NCBI GenBank assembly: GCA_020171895.1
Contig: JAIVAN010000004.1
Coordinates: forward strand, 186,001-250,000
DNA length: 64,000 nucleotides
Origin: Bacillus timonensis
GTDB lineage: Bacteria > Bacillota > Bacilli > Bacillales > Bacillaceae_L
Direction: 5' to 3'
Below are positions 60,014 through 64,000 of the stretch, piece by piece (the first letter of the stretch is position 1; the number at the start of each line of letters is the position of its first letter). The notes beneath the pieces were generated by a model. It was not told where the DNA came from. It saw only the letters and a program-made list of their open reading frames with translations, and did not search any database. The position numbers were made by a program, and so were the translations under genes.

Positions 60014-60747
60014 GATTACAAGATAAAGTAGCGATTGTTACAGGAGCGGCAAATGGATTGGGGTTAGAGGCTGCAATCACATTCGTTCGAGAAGGAGCAA
60101 AAGTAGCACTCGTTGACTTTGATTCCTCTGGGGCAGAACGTGCGAATGAATTGAAAAATCAAGGAGCAGATGTTGAGTTTTTTCAGGTTAACGTAGCAGA
60201 TCGTGAAAGTGTTGATTCAATGGTTCAACAAGTTATGGACCGATTTGGAAAAATTGACATTTTAATTAACAATGCAGGAATTACAAGAGACGGTATGCTT
60301 ACAAAGCTTTCTTCTGAAGATTTCCAAAGAGTTCTTGATGTGAACATCACTGGGGTTTTTAATTGTACTCAAGCAGTAGTGCCACACATGCTTGCGAATG
60401 GAAAAGGAAAAATCGTCAATACTTCATCAGTCTCTGGCGTCTATGGAAATGTTGGTCAAACCAATTATGCAGCATCAAAAGCGGCAGTTGTAGGAATGAC
60501 AAAAACATGGGCGAAGGAACTTGGGAGAAAAGGAATTAATGTGAATGCTGTTGTACCAGGTTTCATTGAGACAAATATGGTGGCAACTGTGCCAGAAAAG
60601 GTCATTGAGCAAATTAAAGCAATGATTCCCCTACACCGTTTAGGTAAGCCTTCCGATATTGCAAATGCTTATTTATTCTTATCATCTGATGAGTCTGATT
60701 ATGTGAATGGGACTTCATTACATGTAGATGGCGGAATCATGATGTAA
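60010..60747 (+). CDS. SDR family oxidoreductase, FabG-like
   Basis: A 245-residue short-chain dehydrogenase. TGAANGLGLEAAITFV forms the TGxxxGxG cofactor site, INNAGITRDGML the NNAG motif, NTSSVSGVYG the catalytic Ser, and YAASK the Tyr153/Lys157 pair. The size and C-terminal VNGTSLHVDGG are those of FabG/acetoacetyl-CoA reductase-like enzymes. An Asp at the end of beta-2 (VALVDFDSS) suggests NAD rather than NADP. It probably oxidises a 3-hydroxyacyl intermediate. It overlaps the hydrolase gene by 4 nt (ATGA). A terminator follows. Confidence 0.9.
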   Translation: MRLQDKVAIVTGAANGLGLEAAITFVREGAKVALVDFDSSGAERANELKNQGADVEFFQVNVADRESVDSMVQQVMDRFGKIDILINNAGITRDGMLTKLSSEDFQRVLDVNITGVFNCTQAVVPHMLANGKGKIVNTSSVSGVYGNVGQTNYAASKAAVVGMTKTWAKELGRKGINVNAVVPGFIETNMVATVPEKVIEQIKAMIPLHRLGKPSDIANAYLFLSSDESDYVNGTSLHVDGGIMM

Positions 60748-60764
60748 CAATAGAATGCAAGATT

Positions 60765-60791
60765 ACGAGTGATCCTTGGTCACTCGTTTTT
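60765..60791 (+). terminator. Terminator after the SDR gene
   Basis: ACGAGTGA and TCACTCGT pair perfectly around a 7-nt loop, followed by TTTTT. Confidence 0.88.
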
Positions 60792-60815
60792 CCATAGAAA
60801 AAGGAGAGAGTGGAT

Positions 60816-61991
60816 ATGAGAAATGTAGTTATTACATCAGCAGTTCGATCACCAATTGGTACGTTTGGTGGTGTTTTTAAAGATTTATTGCCTACTGATT
60901 TAATAGTACCTGTAATAAAAGAAGTAGTTAAGAAAAGTGGCTTAGAAAAGCATGAAGTAAATGAAGTGATATTAGGACACTGTCTTCAGCGAACAGATCA
61001 GCCTAATACAGCAAGAACGACAGCATTATTAGCGGGACTAGAGGATACAACAACAGGATTTACTGTTCAACGGCAATGTGCATCAGGAATGCAAGCAATC
61101 ATTTCAGCTGCACTTCAAATTCAATCTGGTTTATCTGATGTTGTTATTGCTGGTGGTGTTGAAGCAATGAGTTCTAGCCCATATGTATTAAAACAGCATC
61201 GTTGGGGCGCAAGAATGCAGCATGGTCAAATCACTGACACGGTTTGGGAGATATTAGAGGATCCCATTCATCATATTATGATGGGAGAAACGGCTGAAAA
61301 TTTAGCAGATTCACACGAAATCTCTCGACAAGCACAAGATGAACTTGCCCTCCAAAGTCATCAAAAAGCAATTCATGCAATTGAATCAGGCTATTTTGAC
61401 TCACAAATCGTACCAATCACAATGAAAACACGGAAAGGTGAAGTGACAGTCACAAGGGATGAAAACCCAAGAGCAGATCTCACAATGGAAAAACTTGCTG
61501 GGTTAAGACCTGTATTTAGAAGTAACGGTAGTGTAACTGCAGGAAATGCCTCTAGTCTAAATGATGGAGCAGCAGCACTAGTGTTAATGAGTGAGGAGTT
61601 AGCCATTGAAAAAGGTTTAACCCCACTTGCAAAAATTTCAGGATTTTCAGTAGCGGGTGTAGATCCAAAATTAATGGGACGTGGACCAGTGCCAGCTATA
61701 AAAACAGGTCTTAGTCACACAGGTTGGTCCCTAGAGGATGCAGACTTAATAGAAGTTAACGAAGCATTTGCTGCGCAATACTTAGCAGTTGAAAAGGAAC
61801 TAGAATTGGACAGAGAAAAAGTAAATGTAAATGGAAGCGGAATTAGCTTAGGACATCCGATTGGATGCACAGGTGCTAGAATAGTAGTCAGCCTTATCCA
61901 TGAACTACACAGAAGAGACCTTAATAAAGGAATTGCTAGTTTATGTGTAGGAGGAGGAATGGGGGCTACGGTGTTTTTGGAAACGAAATAA
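60816..61991 (+). CDS. Thiolase (acetyl-CoA acetyltransferase family)
   Basis: A 391-residue thiolase. Nucleophile Cys88 in [32 protein letters not shown] in the C-terminal domain, [10 protein letters not shown] with His347 and [14 protein letters not shown] with Cys377 match biosynthetic and degradative thiolases. It cleaves a 3-oxoacyl-CoA with CoA or makes acetoacetyl-CoA. ATG 60816 is 6-9 nt after AAAGGAGAG. It lies after the SDR terminator and thus may have its own promoter, but the gene order (hydrolase, reductase, thiolase, ligase) suggests one pathway. A terminator follows. Confidence 0.92.
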   Translation: MRNVVITSAVRSPIGTFGGVFKDLLPTDLIVPVIKEVVKKSGLEKHEVNEVILGHCLQRTDQPNTARTTALLAGLEDTTTGFTVQRQCASGMQAIISAALQIQSGLSDVVIAGGVEAMSSSPYVLKQHRWGARMQHGQITDTVWEILEDPIHHIMMGETAENLADSHEISRQAQDELALQSHQKAIHAIESGYFDSQIVPITMKTRKGEVTVTRDENPRADLTMEKLAGLRPVFRSNGSVTAGNASSLNDGAAALVLMSEELAIEKGLTPLAKISGFSVAGVDPKLMGRGPVPAIKTGLSHTGWSLEDADLIEVNEAFAAQYLAVEKELELDREKVNVNGSGISLGHPIGCTGARIVVSLIHELHRRDLNKGIASLCVGGGMGATVFLETK

Positions 61992-62002
61992 GCTAGTAAT
62001 GG

Positions 62003-62033
62003 AAAGAGTATCAATTTTGATGCTCTTTTTTTA
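62003..62033 (+). terminator. Terminator of thiolase gene
   Basis: AAGAGTATCA and TGATGCTCTT pair (one G-T) around ATTT and are followed by further T. Confidence 0.8.
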
Positions 62034-62080
62034 GTTGGTTGGAACTATTTTTGGAAAATGTCTTGTGCTTCACGGTTGTG

Positions 62081-62444
62081 GAGTGGATGAAGTCCGAAAC
62101 GGTGTTGGGTGTGGAAGAAAAAGTCCTTCATAGAGTGGATGAAGTCCGAAAAGGCGTGGGGTGTAGAAGAAAAAGTTCTTCATAGAGTGGATGAAGTCCG
62201 AAACGGTGTTGGGTGTGGAAGAAAAAGTCCTTCATAGAGTGGATGAAGTCCGAAGTTGAGTGGAGTGTCGAGGGAAAGGTCCTTCATAGAGTGGATGAAG
62301 TCCGAAACGGTGTTGGGTGTGGAAGAAAAAGTTCTTCATAGAGAGGATGAAGTCCGAAGTTGAGTGGAGTGTCGAGGGAAAGGTCCTTCATAGGGTGGAT
62401 GAAGTCCGCAAAGGTGAGGAGCGACAAGGAAAAAGTTCTTCATA
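62081..62444 (+). repeat. 52-bp tandem array, seven units
   Basis: Units start at 62081, 62133, 62185, 62237, 62289, 62341 and 62393, exactly 52 bp apart. Each begins near GAGTGGATGAAGTCCGAA and ends in AGTCCTTCATA or AGTTCTTCATA. The middle comes in types: ACGGTGTTGGGTGTGGAAGA (units 1, 3, 5), a close variant AAGGCGTGGGGTGTAGAAGA (2), GTTGAGTGGAGTGTCGAGGG (4, 6) and AAGGTGAGGAGCGACAAGG (7). A worn eighth start follows at 62445. At each junction CTTCAT and ATGAAG form a 6-bp stem with a 7-nt loop. It fills the space between the thiolase and acyl-CoA synthetase genes. No gene is seen in it; from 62445 to 62586 there is only AT-rich leader sequence. Confidence 0.93.
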
Positions 62445-62586
62445 AATTAAATGAAGGACGAAAAAATCTAAAACAAATTAAACCTGCAGTTACAACTATT
62501 TTCTCACACTCGTATTCTATGTAACTTACATGTAACCACTTATCTATATAGTCAAATAATCAATGAAAAGGTAAGGAGAGATTATC

Positions 62587-64000
62587 GTGGGGTGGGAACT
62601 AGATTGGATTGAAGGTCGTGCTCGGATACATCCTGATTCCATTGCGATTGTCGATGGTGAAACAAGAAATCGTTGGTCATATGACCAATTAAATAGACGT
62701 GCAAATAAACTTGCTAGCTTTTTTATAGAAAGTGGAATAAAAAAAGGAGATCGCATCGCCATTTTATCTCCTAATCACATTAGCTATTTTGACATTTTAT
62801 TTGCTTGCAGTAAAATTGGAGCCATTTTCGTTCCAATAAATTGGAGGTTGTCTCAAGCGGAAATTGATTATATTTTGGAGGATTGTAGTCCTAGCCTGAT
62901 AGCGTTCCATTCTAAATTTGAAAAGAAACTAGATAAAAACATACCAATTAAAAGTTTACTAACCGATTCAGTAGAATACGAATTATCAGTAAATCAAAGT
63001 GGTCAATTTTACAAAGATAGTTGTCTGTCAGAGAAAGATCCTCTTGCGATTATTTACACTGGTGGAACTACTGGAAAACCAAAAGGTGCGGTTTTGTCCC
63101 ATCAATCGATTATGTGGAATGGGATGAATACCATCTTAAGCTGGAATTTAACAGAGAAGGATGTAACACTCACATATTTACCTATGTTTCATACCGGGGG
63201 CTTAAATGCATTATCCATTCCTATCCTAATGATCGGAGGAACGGTCGTTATCGCAAGCGAATTTGAGCCGAACCAAGCACTTACACTCATTAACCAAGAG
63301 AAATGTACCATCGTCTTAATGGTACCAACCATGTATCATATGATAACCTCTTGTGAAGGGTTTGCCTCTGCAACGTTTCCGACGATGAATACTTTTTTAT
63401 CAGGTGGAGCTCCTTGTCCTCTTGAGATTTATCAAGCATTTGAGAGAAAAGGGCTAGCTTTTAAAGAAGGATACGGTCTTACGGAGGCTGGTCCTAATAA
63501 CTTCTATATAGAACCAAGTGTCGCTAGGTTTAGGAGAGGTTCTGTTGGAAAACCAATGATGTTTAATGAAATTAAGCTGATTGGTTCAGATGGAAAAGAA
63601 GTTTCTGTAGGAGAGGTTGGTGAACTTCTTATAAAAGGAAAACATCTTTTTGAATATTATTGGAACAATGAACAAGCAACTAATAATGCGCTCCAAGATG
63701 CTTGGTTACACACAGGTGACCTCGGAAGAATAGATGAAGATGGGTACTTTTATATCGTTGGTAGAAAAAAAGAAATGATCATAACTGGTGGAGAAAACGT
63801 ATATCCGCTAGAAGTAGAGCAGTGTATTAGCCAGCATCCTTCAGTTAGTGAAGTCGCTGTATTTGGTCTTCCACATCCCAAGTGGGGGGAAGTTGTTACG
63901 GCAGTTGTTTCAATAAAACAGAAAGAAGAGATTTCTGAAAAAGAAATTCGCGAGTTTTGCCAACAATTTTTAGGAGCGTATAAAATCCCAAAGCATATTA
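62587..64000 (+). CDS. Acyl-CoA synthetase, AMP-dependent (runs off window)
   Basis: The first 471 codons of an adenylate-forming ligase; the C-terminal end lies beyond the window. It reads MGWELDWIEGRARIHPDSIA from GTG 62587, behind AAGGAGAGATTATC. ATP loop [69 protein letters not shown] and GRKKEMIITGGENVYPLEVE are all present. The GLTEAGPNN stretch and the size are unlike LcfB, so it may act on a shorter or aromatic acid; specificity is not determined. It lies after a 52-bp tandem array, in the same direction as the rest of the CoA cluster, and would supply the CoA thioester that the thiolase and SDR process. Confidence 0.9.
   Translation, partial: MGWELDWIEGRARIHPDSIAIVDGETRNRWSYDQLNRRANKLASFFIESGIKKGDRIAILSPNHISYFDILFACSKIGAIFVPINWRLSQAEIDYILEDCSPSLIAFHSKFEKKLDKNIPIKSLLTDSVEYELSVNQSGQFYKDSCLSEKDPLAIIYTGGTTGKPKGAVLSHQSIMWNGMNTILSWNLTEKDVTLTYLPMFHTGGLNALSIPILMIGGTVVIASEFEPNQALTLINQEKCTIVLMVPTMYHMITSCEGFASATFPTMNTFLSGGAPCPLEIYQAFERKGLAFKEGYGLTEAGPNNFYIEPSVARFRRGSVGKPMMFNEIKLIGSDGKEVSVGEVGELLIKGKHLFEYYWNNEQATNNALQDAWLHTGDLGRIDEDGYFYIVGRKKEMIITGGENVYPLEVEQCISQHPSVSEVAVFGLPHPKWGEVVTAVVSIKQKEEISEKEIREFCQQFLGAYKIPKHI

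Noticed and set aside
62081-62444. Possible CRISPR array
   Set aside because: The intervening segments are themselves repeated (types A and B recur), the period is a rigid 52 bp and no cas gene is seen. It is a tandem repeat.

Overview
The window looks like a chromosomal segment of an AT-rich, endospore-forming member of the Bacillaceae. Genes have strong AGGAGG-type ribosome binding sites, GTG and TTG starts are common, and there are SpoIID- and YjcZ-type sporulation-related proteins, a ComK homologue, and perfect matches to B. subtilis-type FadR and CcpA boxes. From about 14 kb to 49 kb the gene content follows, with insertions and losses, the yhg-yhf-yhj segment of B. subtilis as I remember it: hmoB, pbpF, hemE, hemH, hemY, yhfH, yhfI, lplJ, lcfB, yhfN, comK, a yhjE-like gene and a type I signal peptidase.

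Layout. 1-13.6 kb is accessory: a broken phospholipase A2-like gene, a YiiX-type hydrolase, a SpoIID-domain protein, a divergent yceI/MarR pair, an OFA-type MFS transporter, an M15 peptidase, a decayed IS3 transposase, an HxlR/DoxX pair, a run of small lipoprotein and membrane genes (one with an internal stop) and a large permease. 14.2-21.5 kb holds haem and wall genes (hmoB, pbpF, hemE, hemH, hemY). 21.6-29.6 kb is a sugar-uptake module: two permeases, a binding lipoprotein, a YesMN-type two-component pair and a LacI regulator whose start codon reads ATA. 29.7-35.9 kb holds yhfH, yhfI, lplJ, lcfB, an enoyl-CoA hydratase and azlCD. 36.0-37.5 kb is an intact IS3-family element sitting in the loop of a terminator. 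37.5-49.1 kb holds an SCO protein, an M48 protease, the glyoxylate shunt (aceB, aceA), comK, an S9 peptidase, a TVP38-type protein and signal peptidase I.

49.2-64 kb is the most distinctive region. A 1084-residue STAND/BTAD regulator is followed by a complete branched-chain-amino-acid-type ABC importer, a 60-residue unknown protein, a KAS III-like enzyme lacking the usual Asn, an alpha/beta hydrolase, an SDR reductase, a thiolase and an acyl-CoA synthetase that runs off the window. Together these look like an uptake and CoA-linked breakdown pathway for an unknown organic acid.

Two repeat systems stand out. A GC-rich dispersed element of about 210-260 bp occurs nine times, plus a remnant, next to the 3' ends of genes, sometimes as head-to-tail pairs. 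A 52-bp tandem array of seven units lies between the thiolase and the acyl-CoA synthetase. I saw no rRNA, tRNA, CRISPR array or prophage.
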